Assembly: GCA_050486445.1 (NCBI GenBank)
Contig: JBJHDH010000005.1
Coordinates: 1 to 64,000, forward strand
Length of the DNA: 64,000 nt
Direction: 5' to 3'
Source: Euryhalocaulis sp050486445
GTDB taxonomy: Bacteria > Pseudomonadota > Alphaproteobacteria > Caulobacterales > Maricaulaceae
Position numbers and translations under genes: made by a program
Part shown: piece by piece, positions 25,027 through 33,061 of the stretch
Layout: each line of letters opens with the position of its first letter
Numbering within the stretch: the first letter of the stretch is position 1
Notes under the pieces: model-generated
Databases searched by the model: none
What the model was told of the DNA's origin: nothing
What the model saw: the letters and a program-made list of their open reading frames with translations, nothing else

Positions 25027-25148
25027 CCCTCATGCTGAGGAGCCGCCGTAAGGCGGCGTCTCGAAGCACGCTCCAGATTCCACAAATGTTCGCGTCACGC
25101 TGGATCGTCCCTCGAGACGCGCGCTGCGCGCGCTCCTCGGGATGAGGG
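25027..25148. repeat. Inverted REP doublet (REPIN-like)
   Basis: The left half reads CCCTCATGCTGAGGAGC, then a GCCGCC/GGCGGC hairpin, then GTCTCGA. The right half is the same module in inverse orientation: CCCTCATCCCGAGGAGC, a GCGC-rich hairpin, then GTCTCGAG on the minus strand. The flanks are conserved while the hairpin sequences differ. About 50 bases separate the halves. No transposase is nearby. Confidence 0.75.
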
Positions 25149-25200
25149 CTGAGGTTGGGAAAGAAGACTCTGATGCGCCGGCGATCAGCGAAGCGCCTCA

Positions 25201-25258
25201 GGCGTTCGACGCTCAAAACGCCATGCGTTTTGTCCCGCTTTGCGGGACCGCGTCTCAC
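25201..25258. repeat. Two-hairpin dispersed repeat, copy 2
   Basis: CAAAACGC (25214-25221) pairs with GCGTTTTG (25225-25232), and GTCCCGC (25232-25238) pairs with GCGGGAC (25242-25248). Flanks match copy 1 at 31-85. The right end overlaps the folE stop codon on the minus strand. Confidence 0.72.
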
Positions 25259-25890
25259 CCTTGCCGGGCGAGCATCAGGAAGCGTTCGCGCAGTTCCGGA
25301 TCGTCGCGGAAGGCGCCGGTGAATTTTGTGGTGATGGTCGAAACCTCGGGGTGATGCACGCCGCGCGTGGTCATGCATTCGTGCTTGGCGTCGATATAGA
25401 CGGCCACGCCGCGCGGTTGCAGCGCCTTTGCGATACAGTCGGCGATCTGGCTGGTCATCGTCTCCTGCGTCTGCAAACGCTTGGCGAAGATTTCGACCAC
25501 GCGCGCGATCTTGGAGATTCCCACCACCCGCTCGGTCGGCAGATAGGCGACATGCGCCTTGCCGATGAAGGGCGCCATATGGTGCTCGCAATGCGACTCC
25601 ACCTCGATGCCGCGCAGCATGACCAGATCGTCATAGCCGTGCACGTCCTCGAAGGTGCGGGACAGCTCCGCGACCGGATCCTGGTGATAGCCGGCGAACC
25701 ATTCCTCATAGGCCTTCACCACGCGCTTTGGCGTGTCGCGCAGGCCCTCCCGGTCCGGGTCGTCGCCGGTCCAGGCGATCAGCGTGCGCACGGCGGCCTC
25801 GGCCTCGGCGCGGCCGGGGCGAACGGGTGCGGACTTGGCGGGCGCGGCGTCAGCGCCGCCGCGATGCAGCGAAGCGAGGGAATCCTTCAC
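25255..25890 (-). CDS. folE: GTP cyclohydrolase I
   Basis: A 211-residue GTP cyclohydrolase I, the first enzyme of folate synthesis, converting GTP to dihydroneopterin triphosphate. Zinc and catalytic residues are in ESHCEHHMAPF and HECMTTRGVHHP. The core also shows RVVGISKIARVVEIFAKR. The start is GTG at 25890 with an AAAGGA site upstream; the frame is open further upstream but not homologous. folB and the FolM-like SDR at 8-9 kb act later in the same or a linked pterin pathway. Confidence 0.92.
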   Translation of the reverse strand: MKDSLASLHRGGADAAPAKSAPVRPGRAEAEAAVRTLIAWTGDDPDREGLRDTPKRVVKAYEEWFAGYHQDPVAELSRTFEDVHGYDDLVMLRGIEVESHCEHHMAPFIGKAHVAYLPTERVVGISKIARVVEIFAKRLQTQETMTSQIADCIAKALQPRGVAVYIDAKHECMTTRGVHHPEVSTITTKFTGAFRDDPELRERFLMLARQG

Positions 25891-26227
25891 AGGATGATCC
25901 TTTCGTTGTCGGGCCCGGCCGATTTCCCCTGAATCTGGTTCGGGGCCGGGAAAGTTCCGGTTTCCGGATCGAATGCGCCGCGCCCGCTTTCTGTCGGGCA
26001 AATTCCCGGCTGCGCCGGTTTGCCCTCGGGGCGACGTCTTCGGGTACGGGAGGGCTAGATAGGGGTTTTGGGCCGCCCGCGCCACCCTTTGGGCCAGTTT
26101 TCCCGGCGCTTTGGGGGACAAGTTCCGGATCAATGTCCGGGGGAAGCCCCGGATCGACCCCGGATTACATCCGGGGCAAGGGGACAAGTGTTTATCCGGG
26201 GCGCGGTCCGCACTATGAAGGCGCGCC
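25891..26227. other. Intergenic region between folE and cysS with tandem hairpins
   Basis: This 337-base divergent gap has no convincing gene. CCGGGG (26137-26142) pairs with CCCCGG (26147-26152). CCCCGGAT (26158-26165) pairs with ATCCGGGG (26169-26176). The GGACAAG motif occurs on both sides of the pair. These could be repeats or leader structures of cysS; no T-box features were recognised. Confidence 0.45.
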
Positions 26228-27619
26228 ATGACCCTGCGCCTTTACGACACCGCCTCGCGCGAAAAGCGCGATTTTGTCCCCGCCGACCCCAAGCGGGTGA
26301 CGATGTATGTGTGCGGGCCCACGGTCTACAATTTCGCCCATATTGGCAATGCCCGCCCGGCGGTGGTGTTCGACGTGCTGTTCCGCCTGCTGCGCCGCAC
26401 CTTTGGCGCCAATCATGTGATCTATGCCCGCAACGTCACGGACGTGGACGACAAGATCAATGCGAAGGCGGCGGAAGAGGGCGTGCCCATCGCCGAGATC
26501 GCCGAGCGCTACGCCGAAATCTATAATGACGACATGCGCGCGCTGTGGGTGCTGAACCCCACCATCGAGCCGCGCGCGACGCAGCACATGCCGCAGATCA
26601 TTGGAATGATCGAGCGGCTGACCGCCGCCGGCCACGCCTATGAGGCGGAGGGCCATGTGCTCTTTTCCGTGCCCAGTTTCCCGGACTATGGCGCGCTTTC
26701 CCGCCGCGATCGCGATGAGATGATCGCCGGCGCCCGGGTGGATGTGGCGCCCTATAAAAAAGACCCCGCCGATTTTGTGCTGTGGAAACCCGCGGGCGAG
26801 GGAACGCCGGGCTGGGACAGCCCGTGGGGCCGCGGCCGCCCTGGCTGGCATATTGAATGCTCGGCGATGATCGAGACCAATCTGGGCGAGACTATCGACA
26901 TTCACGGCGGCGGCCTCGATCTGGTCTTCCCGCATCATGAGAACGAGATTGCGCAGAGCGTCTGCGCCCATCACGGCGCGCCGTTCACCCGCGTCTGGAT
27001 CCATAACGGCATGCTCAATATGGCGTCGGAGAAAATGTCCAAATCCACGGGCAATGTCGCGCTGATCTCGACGCTGCGCCAGCGATGGGACGGCGAGGCG
27101 CTGCGTCTTGCGCTGCTGTCGGCGCATTACCGCCAGCCGCTGGAATGGTCGGACCACACGCCGGCCCAGGCGAAGACCGTGCTGGACCGCGCCTATACGG
27201 CGCTGCGGCGGCTGAAGGATGTGGAGGCCACGCCCGGCCTGCGCGCCGAGGGCGTGATCGCCGCGCTGGAAGACGATCTCAACACGCCGCGCGCGCTGGC
27301 GGAGCTGTCGGCGCTGATCGGGGCCGCCAACACCGCCGAGGGCGGGCCGGCGCAAGCGCAGGCGAAGGCGCGGCTGCTCGACGCCGGGGTCGCGCTCGGC
27401 CTGTTGCAGCACGACCCGGAGGCCTGGTTCACCGGCGGCGCGGCCGGGGAGGACGCCGATATGTTCTCCGTGCAGGAGATCGAAAAGCTGATCGCCCGGC
27501 GCAACGACGCCCGCGCGCGCCGGGACTTCGCCGAGGCCGACCGCATCCGCGACGCACTGGGCGAGCAGGGCGTGCTGCTGGAGGACGGCGCGGAAGGCAC
27601 GATCTGGAAGCGGGGCTAG
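26228..27619 (+). CDS. cysS: Cysteinyl-tRNA synthetase
   Basis: A 463-residue class I aminoacyl-tRNA synthetase. The N-terminal zinc Cys is in VCGPTVYNFAHIGNARP, which also contains the HIGH-type motif as HIGN. Further zinc ligands are in IECSAM and HHENEIAQS. The KMSKS loop is SEKMSKSTGN. The length is normal. It is monocistronic, with a hairpin nine bases after the stop. Confidence 0.95.
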   Translation: MTLRLYDTASREKRDFVPADPKRVTMYVCGPTVYNFAHIGNARPAVVFDVLFRLLRRTFGANHVIYARNVTDVDDKINAKAAEEGVPIAEIAERYAEIYNDDMRALWVLNPTIEPRATQHMPQIIGMIERLTAAGHAYEAEGHVLFSVPSFPDYGALSRRDRDEMIAGARVDVAPYKKDPADFVLWKPAGEGTPGWDSPWGRGRPGWHIECSAMIETNLGETIDIHGGGLDLVFPHHENEIAQSVCAHHGAPFTRVWIHNGMLNMASEKMSKSTGNVALISTLRQRWDGEALRLALLSAHYRQPLEWSDHTPAQAKTVLDRAYTALRRLKDVEATPGLRAEGVIAALEDDLNTPRALAELSALIGAANTAEGGPAQAQAKARLLDAGVALGLLQHDPEAWFTGGAAGEDADMFSVQEIEKLIARRNDARARRDFAEADRIRDALGEQGVLLEDGAEGTIWKRG

Positions 27620-27627
27620 AGCGCCGG

Positions 27628-27654
27628 GCGAAAAAGTGGAAACCGGTTTTTCGC
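27628..27654 (+). terminator. cysS terminator-like hairpin
   Basis: GCGAAAAA (27628-27635) pairs with TTTTTCGC (27647-27654) around an 11-base loop that contains GTGGAAACCGG. The palindrome resembles rhizobial-type intergenic elements and puts a T run in the 3' arm. Confidence 0.55.
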
Positions 27655-28042
27655 ATAACCGGCGCGGCCGCTAAAAATGCTGTAGGGGGCAGGTCTTGAC
27701 CGCTGTCCGGGGACAATATCCCCGAGGCTGCCGCGGAACGCGCCGGAATGAACGGCGGCGTCCCGCGGCTGGCGACGGGGAGAAACACATCGCCATGGCG
27801 CATATTGGGGGAAGGCGCGCCAGCCATGGGGGTTTGGCGAAACCGGCTTTGGGGGTCCGGTCTCTCCACAATTATTTCTACAGTTTCGGGTCTAAGGCTG
27901 CGTTTCGCGCCGCCGCGCAATTTGCCGGGTATTTCACGTGGGGCTTTTGCGGTGCGTTTACGATGATCCCGCCGCTCCGCAACCCTGACAGGGTGGCGCG
28001 GACAGCATGGCGGGACGTGGCGGTCTCGCCTATATGCGGGCC
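27655..28042. other. Unexplained intergenic region
   Basis: Nearly 390 bases between cysS and the Fe-S scaffold gene. Short open frames exist (for example 27748-27966) but show no recognisable protein and have poor ribosome sites. A GTCCGGGGACAATATCCCC stem lies near 27705-27725, and a locally AT-richer stretch near 27868-27890. No RNA family was recognised. Confidence 0.35.
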
Positions 28043-28525
28043 ATGGCGGACGATCTTTACAGTCTGGACCTTCTGGCGCTGGCCGCCGGGGTAGAGCGCT
28101 TGGGCGCGCTGCCCGTTCCACAGGCGAGTGTGCGCAAGGTCTCCAAACTCTGCGGCTCGTGGCTGGAGCTGGACGTGGAGATGGCGGAGCGGCCCGAAGG
28201 CGAACGCTATGTGGCCGACGCCGCCGTCCGGCTCCAGGCCTGCGCTCTCGGCCAGGCCTCGGCGGCGGTGCTGATGCGCGCCATTGTCGGGGCCAGCCCG
28301 GCGGAGCTGGAGACCGCCCGCGACGCGCTGCGCGCCATGCTGAAAGAAGGCGGGCCGGCCCCTGAAGGCCGGTTCGCCGGCCTCGCCGCGCTGGCGCAGG
28401 TGCGGGCCTATCCCCAGCGTCACGCCTCCACCATGCTGGCCTTCGAAGCGGCGGCGGAGGCGGCGCGAACCGCCGAAACGGACATATCCCCTGCGTCTTT
28501 GGCTGGAGTGGACGCCAAGCCCTAA
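28043..28525 (+). CDS. Iron-sulfur cluster assembly scaffold protein (NifU/IscU-like N domain)
   Basis: A 160-residue protein of the NifU-like scaffold group found upstream of yidD/thrS in alphaproteobacteria. Likely cluster-binding cysteines are in KLCGSWLEL and LQACALGQASAA, and a C-terminal RH pair fits the family. I chose ATG 28043 (MADDLYSLD) because the earlier in-frame start adds a non-homologous leader. It probably has a role in Fe-S cluster assembly, not verified. Confidence 0.8.
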   Translation: MADDLYSLDLLALAAGVERLGALPVPQASVRKVSKLCGSWLELDVEMAERPEGERYVADAAVRLQACALGQASAAVLMRAIVGASPAELETARDALRAMLKEGGPAPEGRFAGLAALAQVRAYPQRHASTMLAFEAAAEAARTAETDISPASLAGVDAKP

Positions 28526-28539
28526 GCCTTTGTTTTGCC

Positions 28540-28583
28540 GCGTTTCGGCACGGGGAACCGGGTTCCACTTCGCCTGGAAACGC
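28540..28583. repeat. GCGTTTCC...GGAAACGC repeat, copy B
   Basis: Arms GCGTTTC (28540-28546) and GGAAACGC (28576-28583) enclose GGAACCGGGTTCC and the conserved CACTTCGCCT block. It lies between the Fe-S scaffold gene and yidD. Copies A (2886) and C (32994) share the same core. Confidence 0.7.
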
Positions 28584-28617
28584 TCTACAAGCGCGCAGTC
28601 ATTCAGGGATTCCCGCC

Positions 28618-28893
28618 ATGTCCGCGACGGACCGCATCGTTTCGGCGCTGCTCAGGACGTACAAGCTGACCTTTTCGCCGCTCTTCATGGCGCTGGGCGC
28701 GCGCTGCCGCCATGCGCCGGGCTGCTCGGAATACGCGGCGGAGGCGGTGCGCCTGCATGGCTGGCTGCGCGGCGGCGCGATGGGGATCGGCCGCCTGCTG
28801 CGTTGCCATCCTTTCGGCACGTCCGGCTACGATCCCGTGCCCCCCGTCAGGGACGCGCAGCAGGAAAAAGGGCAGGGGGGCGCCCGTGCCTGA
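28618..28893 (+). CDS. yidD: Membrane protein insertion efficiency factor YidD
   Basis: A 91-residue YidD-family protein thought to assist YidC-dependent membrane insertion. The signature is complete: LTFSPLFMALGARCRHAPGC, then EYAAEAVRLHGWLRG, then LLRCHPFGTSGYDPVP. It overlaps thrS by eight bases and is separated from the Fe-S scaffold gene by repeat copy B. Confidence 0.92.
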   Translation: MSATDRIVSALLRTYKLTFSPLFMALGARCRHAPGCSEYAAEAVRLHGWLRGGAMGIGRLLRCHPFGTSGYDPVPPVRDAQQEKGQGGARA

Positions 28894-30832
28894 ATTTCGG
28901 TTTCCGGACGGGGCGTCGCGCGCCTATCCCGATGGCGTCACGGGGCTGGACGTCGCCGAGTCCATTTCGAAATCGCTGGCGAAAAAGGCGCTGGCGATCT
29001 CGCTGGACGGCGAATTGCGCGACCTGAAGCGGCCCATCGAACAGGATGGCGCGATCCGCATCATCACGGCGAAAGACCCCGAGGGGCTGGAGCTGATCCG
29101 CCACGACGCCGCGCATATTCTGGCCGAGGCGGTGCAGGAGCTTTTCCCCGGCACGCAGGTGACCATCGGCCCGGTGATCGAGGACGGCTTCTATTACGAT
29201 TTCGCGCGTGACGAGCCGTTCTCGACCGAGGATTTCGCCGCCATCGAGGCGCGCATGGAAGAAATTGTCGAGCGCGACGAGGACATCGTGCGCGAGGTCT
29301 GGACGCGCGCCGACGCCATCGCCCATTTCGAATCCATCGGCGAGGCGTTCAAGGCGGAGCTGATCCGCGACCTGCCGGAAGGCGAAGTGATTACCGTCTA
29401 TCGTCAGGGAGGCTGGCTGGATCTGTGCCGGGGGCCGCATCTGCCCTCTACCGGAAAACTGCCCAAGGCGTTCCGTCTCACCAAGCTGGCCGGCGCCTAT
29501 TGGCGCGGCGATCATCGCAATCCGATGCTGCAACGGATTTACGGCACGGCCTGGGCGGACGAGGCCGGGCTGAAAGCGTATCTGACCCGCATCGAGGAAG
29601 CCGAAAAGCGCGACCACCGGCGCCTGGGCGCGGCGATGGGCCTGTTCCATTTTCAGGAAGAGGCGCGCGGCATGATCTTCTGGCACCCCAAGGGCTGGAC
29701 GGTCTATCGCGCGCTGCTCGCCTATATGCGCCGGCGCATGGAGGCGGCGGGCTATGAAGAGGTGAAGACGCCCCAGATCATGGACCGCTCGCTATGGGAG
29801 CGGTCCGGCCACTGGGAAAAATTCCAGGACAATATGTTTATCTGCGAGACCCCGGACGGCGAGACGCTGGCGGTCAAGCCGATGAACTGTCCCGGTCATA
29901 TCCAGATTTTCAATCATGGGCTGCGCTCCTATCGCGAGCTGCCGGTGCGGCTGGCCGAGTTTGAGGGGCTGCATCGCTGCGAAAGCTCTGGCTCGCTGCA
30001 TGGCGCGATGCGGGTGCGGCAGATGGCGCAGGACGATGCGCATATTTTCTGCACGGAAGATCAGCTCATCGAGGAATCCCGAGCCTTTGTCGAGCTGCTG
30101 AATCGTGTCTATGCCGATCTTGGCGTGGAGCTGCATTCGGTGAAGCTGGCGCTGCGCCCGGACCTGCGCTTTGGCGACGATGCGCTGTGGGACAAGGCGG
30201 AAGAGGGGCTGGCGCGCGCCGCCGCCCTGGCCGGGGTGGACGTGGAGCGCATTCCCAACGAGGGCGCGTTCTATGGGCCGAAGCTGGAATTCCATCTGAA
30301 GGACGCCATCGGCCGCACCTGGCAGTGCGGCACGCTGCAGCTCGATTACGTTCTGCCGGAGCGGCTGGATGCAAGCTATGTCGCCGCCGACGGCCAGAAA
30401 CATCGGCCGGTGATGCTGCATCGCGCCATTCTTGGCTCGCTGGAGCGGTTCATCGCTGTGCTGATCGAGCATTATGCCGGGGCGTTTCCGCTGTGGCTGG
30501 CGCCGGTTCAGGTCGTGGTCGCCACCATCACCTCTGACGCCGACGATTACGCGGAAGAGGCGGCGGCGGAATTGCGCAAGGCCGGGCTGCGCGTGGAGAC
30601 CGATCTGCGCAACGAGAAGATCAATTACAAAGTGCGCGAGCACAGCAATCTGAAAATCCCGGTGATCGCCGTGGTCGGACGGCGTGAGGCGGAAGAGCGC
30701 ACGCTGGCCCTGCGCCGTTTTGGTGAGGGCGGCGCAAGGCAGGAGATGATGACCCTGGACGCCGCCGCGCGCGCGCTGGTGGAAGAAGCCTTGCCGCCGG
30801 ACCTGCGGCCCGCCGTGCGCGCCGACGCCTGA
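28886..30832 (+). CDS. thrS: Threonyl-tRNA synthetase
   Basis: A 648-residue class II synthetase. The TGS domain begins PEFRFPDGASRAYP. The editing domain contains HDAAHILAEAVQELFPG. The catalytic core has MNCPGHIQIF and the C-terminal anticodon-binding domain ends the protein. The start is GTG at 28886 overlapping yidD, with a run of six G upstream. The O-antigen ligase-like gene begins five bases after the stop, so it may be read through from thrS. Confidence 0.95.
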   Translation: MPEFRFPDGASRAYPDGVTGLDVAESISKSLAKKALAISLDGELRDLKRPIEQDGAIRIITAKDPEGLELIRHDAAHILAEAVQELFPGTQVTIGPVIEDGFYYDFARDEPFSTEDFAAIEARMEEIVERDEDIVREVWTRADAIAHFESIGEAFKAELIRDLPEGEVITVYRQGGWLDLCRGPHLPSTGKLPKAFRLTKLAGAYWRGDHRNPMLQRIYGTAWADEAGLKAYLTRIEEAEKRDHRRLGAAMGLFHFQEEARGMIFWHPKGWTVYRALLAYMRRRMEAAGYEEVKTPQIMDRSLWERSGHWEKFQDNMFICETPDGETLAVKPMNCPGHIQIFNHGLRSYRELPVRLAEFEGLHRCESSGSLHGAMRVRQMAQDDAHIFCTEDQLIEESRAFVELLNRVYADLGVELHSVKLALRPDLRFGDDALWDKAEEGLARAAALAGVDVERIPNEGAFYGPKLEFHLKDAIGRTWQCGTLQLDYVLPERLDASYVAADGQKHRPVMLHRAILGSLERFIAVLIEHYAGAFPLWLAPVQVVVATITSDADDYAEEAAAELRKAGLRVETDLRNEKINYKVREHSNLKIPVIAVVGRREAEERTLALRRFGEGGARQEMMTLDAAARALVEEALPPDLRPAVRADA

Positions 30833-30836
30833 GACA

Positions 30837-32063
30837 ATGACCCCCGGTTCGATTACCGAAGCGCAGAGCCCGTTTTCTGAAAAGCGGGCGCAGGCCGGGA
30901 TTTCGCTTGCTTTCGCGCTCGCCGCGGTCATCGCCGCCGCGGGCGCCATGGGCATGCCGGCGCTGGTCACGTTGGCGGCGCTGATCGCGCTGCCGCGGCC
31001 GGCGCTGTGGGCGTATGCTTTGAAGCCGTCTCCCCTTTTGCTGGCCGCGTTGGCGTTTCTGGTGTGGGCGTTGGTGACTCAAATCTGGTCGCCGGCGGAA
31101 CCGCGCCAGATTCTTGTTGTCTGGGCGCAGGCGGCGCTGGGCGCCGGCCTGCTGATCGCGGCGGCGCATCTGCCTGAGGCGCGGCGGCGCCTGCCGCGAA
31201 AACTGTTTGTGCTGACCGTTGCGGCGGGCGCACTGTTCCTGGCGCTGGAGGCTGTCAGCGGCGGCGTTGTCAGCGCCGTCATCAAGGGCGTGGAACCGGG
31301 TCAGGAGCGTCTGCTGAATTCGCTGACACGCGGCGCGGCGGCGATGCTGATCCTGATTCCTCCGGCCGCCGTGATGGCGCGGGGTCTGGGCGGGCGCTGG
31401 CGTCATATGGCGTGGGCGATGCTGCTCGGCATTTTCATCGCGGTCATTGGCTTTGACGCCGACGCCAACGCGGTGGCGCTGGTCATCACGCTGGCGGTGT
31501 TCTTTCTGGCGCGGCGCCAGCCCCGCGCCGTGGTTCTGGCGTTCGGCGCGGCGTTCAGCGTCTGGATTGTGCTGTTTCCGCTCGCCGTGGGCCTGACCGA
31601 TCCGCTGGTCGGGCCGCGCCGCGATCTTCTGCCGTTTTCCTGGGAATGGCGGTGGGAGGCATGGACCTACACGCTGGAGCTCATCAGGCAGCAGCCCTGG
31701 TTCGGCGCCGGGATGGATTCGGCGCGGCATTTCACCGGCGCGTCGGTGGAGATGCGCGGCTTTATCCTGCCCCGGATGCCGCTGCATCCGCATTCCGCCT
31801 CGATGCAGCTCTGGCTGGAGCTGGGCGCGATTGGGGTCTTTCTGGTCTGCGCTGTTCTTGTGCTGGGGGCGCGCCGCATCGCCAGAGCGCCCGATCTTGG
31901 ACGCGCGCGCGCCGCCGCCGCGACCGGAACGGCGGTGGCCGCGGCTTTCGTGCTCTCCACGTCTTACGGGTTCTGGCAGGAATGGATCTGGCAGACGATC
32001 ATCCTTGCCGCCGCCGCCTGTTTCCTGATCGGGCCGGGGCCGGACGCGGAGGATAATACGTGA
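30837..32063 (+). CDS. O-antigen ligase/polymerase-like membrane protein
   Basis: A 408-residue polytopic protein with about ten membrane helices. The large periplasmic loop contains WFGAGMDSARHFTG and HPHSASMQLWLELGAIG, matching the WaaL/Wzy (PF04932) pattern. It would join or ligate O-chain units at the outer face of the inner membrane. It overlaps the downstream glycosyltransferase start (TGATG). This two-gene unit supports a polysaccharide role away from the main cluster at 36-64 kb. Confidence 0.82.
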   Translation: MTPGSITEAQSPFSEKRAQAGISLAFALAAVIAAAGAMGMPALVTLAALIALPRPALWAYALKPSPLLLAALAFLVWALVTQIWSPAEPRQILVVWAQAALGAGLLIAAAHLPEARRRLPRKLFVLTVAAGALFLALEAVSGGVVSAVIKGVEPGQERLLNSLTRGAAAMLILIPPAAVMARGLGGRWRHMAWAMLLGIFIAVIGFDADANAVALVITLAVFFLARRQPRAVVLAFGAAFSVWIVLFPLAVGLTDPLVGPRRDLLPFSWEWRWEAWTYTLELIRQQPWFGAGMDSARHFTGASVEMRGFILPRMPLHPHSASMQLWLELGAIGVFLVCAVLVLGARRIARAPDLGRARAAAATGTAVAAAFVLSTSYGFWQEWIWQTIILAAAACFLIGPGPDAEDNT

Positions 32064-32974
32064 TGGCGGGCGTCGCCGCGCGTATCGGCAGGCCGCGCAT
32101 CAGCGTCGTCATGGCCAGTTATCATACCGGCCCGGCGCTGGCGCAGACCGCCGCCGCCGTGCTGGCCGCGCCGGATGTGGCGGAGCTGGTGCTGGTCGAT
32201 AACGGCAATCCGCCGGAGATGACGGCGCGCCTGCGCGATCTCGCCGCGGCGCAGCCCGCCATGCGGCTGCTTTCCGGCCACGGCAATGCCGGTTTCGCCA
32301 AAGCCTGCAATCTCGGCGCGCGCGCCGCGACTGGCGATCATCTGCTGTTTCTCAATCCGGATGCTATCCTTGCGCCTGGCGCCGCGTCACGTCTGGCGGC
32401 GGCCGGGGCGAACGCCGCCCGGCCCTGGATCGCGGGGGCGCGCCTGATAGGTGAAGACGGGCGGGAGCAGCGCGGCGCGCGGCGCGGGATGCTGACGCCG
32501 CTTTCGGCGCTGGCCGGGTTCACCGGGCTGCACGTGCTGGCGGGCCGCTTCCCTGCCTTGCGCAATATCCATCGCGAGGCCGAGCCGCTGCCTGAAGAGC
32601 CGGTCCCCATACCCGTGGTGTCGGGCGCGGCGATGATGCTGCGCGCCGACGATTTCGCGGCGCTGGGCGGTTTTGACGAAGCCTATTTCCTGCATGTGGA
32701 GGATATCGACATCTGCCGCCGCGCCGCGGAGGCCGGCGGCGGCGCGATCTTTGTGCCAGAGGCCCGGGCGATGCATTATGGCTCGACCTCCGATGCACCG
32801 GCGCTGCGCGTCGAATGGGCCAAGGCCCGCGGCTTCATGCACTATTTCTGGAAATTCGCGCGCGGCATTCCGGGCAAGGCCGGCGCCATGCTGATTGCGC
32901 CGCTGATCGCAGCCGCGATCATGGGCCGGGCGCTCCTCACCGCCACGCGCCAGGGTCGGGCGCGGAGCGCGTAG
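32063..32974 (+). CDS. Glycosyltransferase family 2 (rhamnosyltransferase-like)
   Basis: A 303-residue GT-A-fold glycosyltransferase of the WbbL-like group. It has SVVMASYHTGPAL at the N-terminus, the LFLNPDAILAPGAA nucleotide/metal region and a conserved FLHVEDIDICRRA block near residue 210. A C-terminal hydrophobic helix may associate it with the membrane. A GTG at 32060 with GGAGG seven bases upstream is an equally good start. It is coupled to the O-antigen ligase-like gene. Donor sugar is not certain. Confidence 0.85.
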   Translation: MAGVAARIGRPRISVVMASYHTGPALAQTAAAVLAAPDVAELVLVDNGNPPEMTARLRDLAAAQPAMRLLSGHGNAGFAKACNLGARAATGDHLLFLNPDAILAPGAASRLAAAGANAARPWIAGARLIGEDGREQRGARRGMLTPLSALAGFTGLHVLAGRFPALRNIHREAEPLPEEPVPIPVVSGAAMMLRADDFAALGGFDEAYFLHVEDIDICRRAAEAGGGAIFVPEARAMHYGSTSDAPALRVEWAKARGFMHYFWKFARGIPGKAGAMLIAPLIAAAIMGRALLTATRQGRARSA

Positions 32975-32993
32975 CAGAACTCTTTAGATTGCC

Positions 32994-33058
32994 GCGTTTC
33001 CGGACGGCGAACCGGCCTCATCCTGAGCTTGCCGAAGGGCCACTTCGCCTGGAAACGC
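32994..33058. repeat. GCGTTTCC...GGAAACGC repeat, copy C, with nested repeat
   Basis: Arms GCGTTTCC (32994-33001) and GGAAACGC (33051-33058). Between the GAACCGG and CCACTTCGCC blocks of copies A and B, this copy carries about 24 extra bases, CCTCATCCTGAGCTTGCCGA plus AGGG (33016-33039). That segment is itself a known-looking intergenic repeat of alphaproteobacteria. The element abuts the DUF4175 gene stop codon. Confidence 0.75.
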
Positions 33059-33061
33059 TCT

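Noticed and set aside
27748..27966. 72-codon open frame in the gap after cysS
   Set aside because: No ribosome site, no recognisable domain, and it overlaps other random frames.
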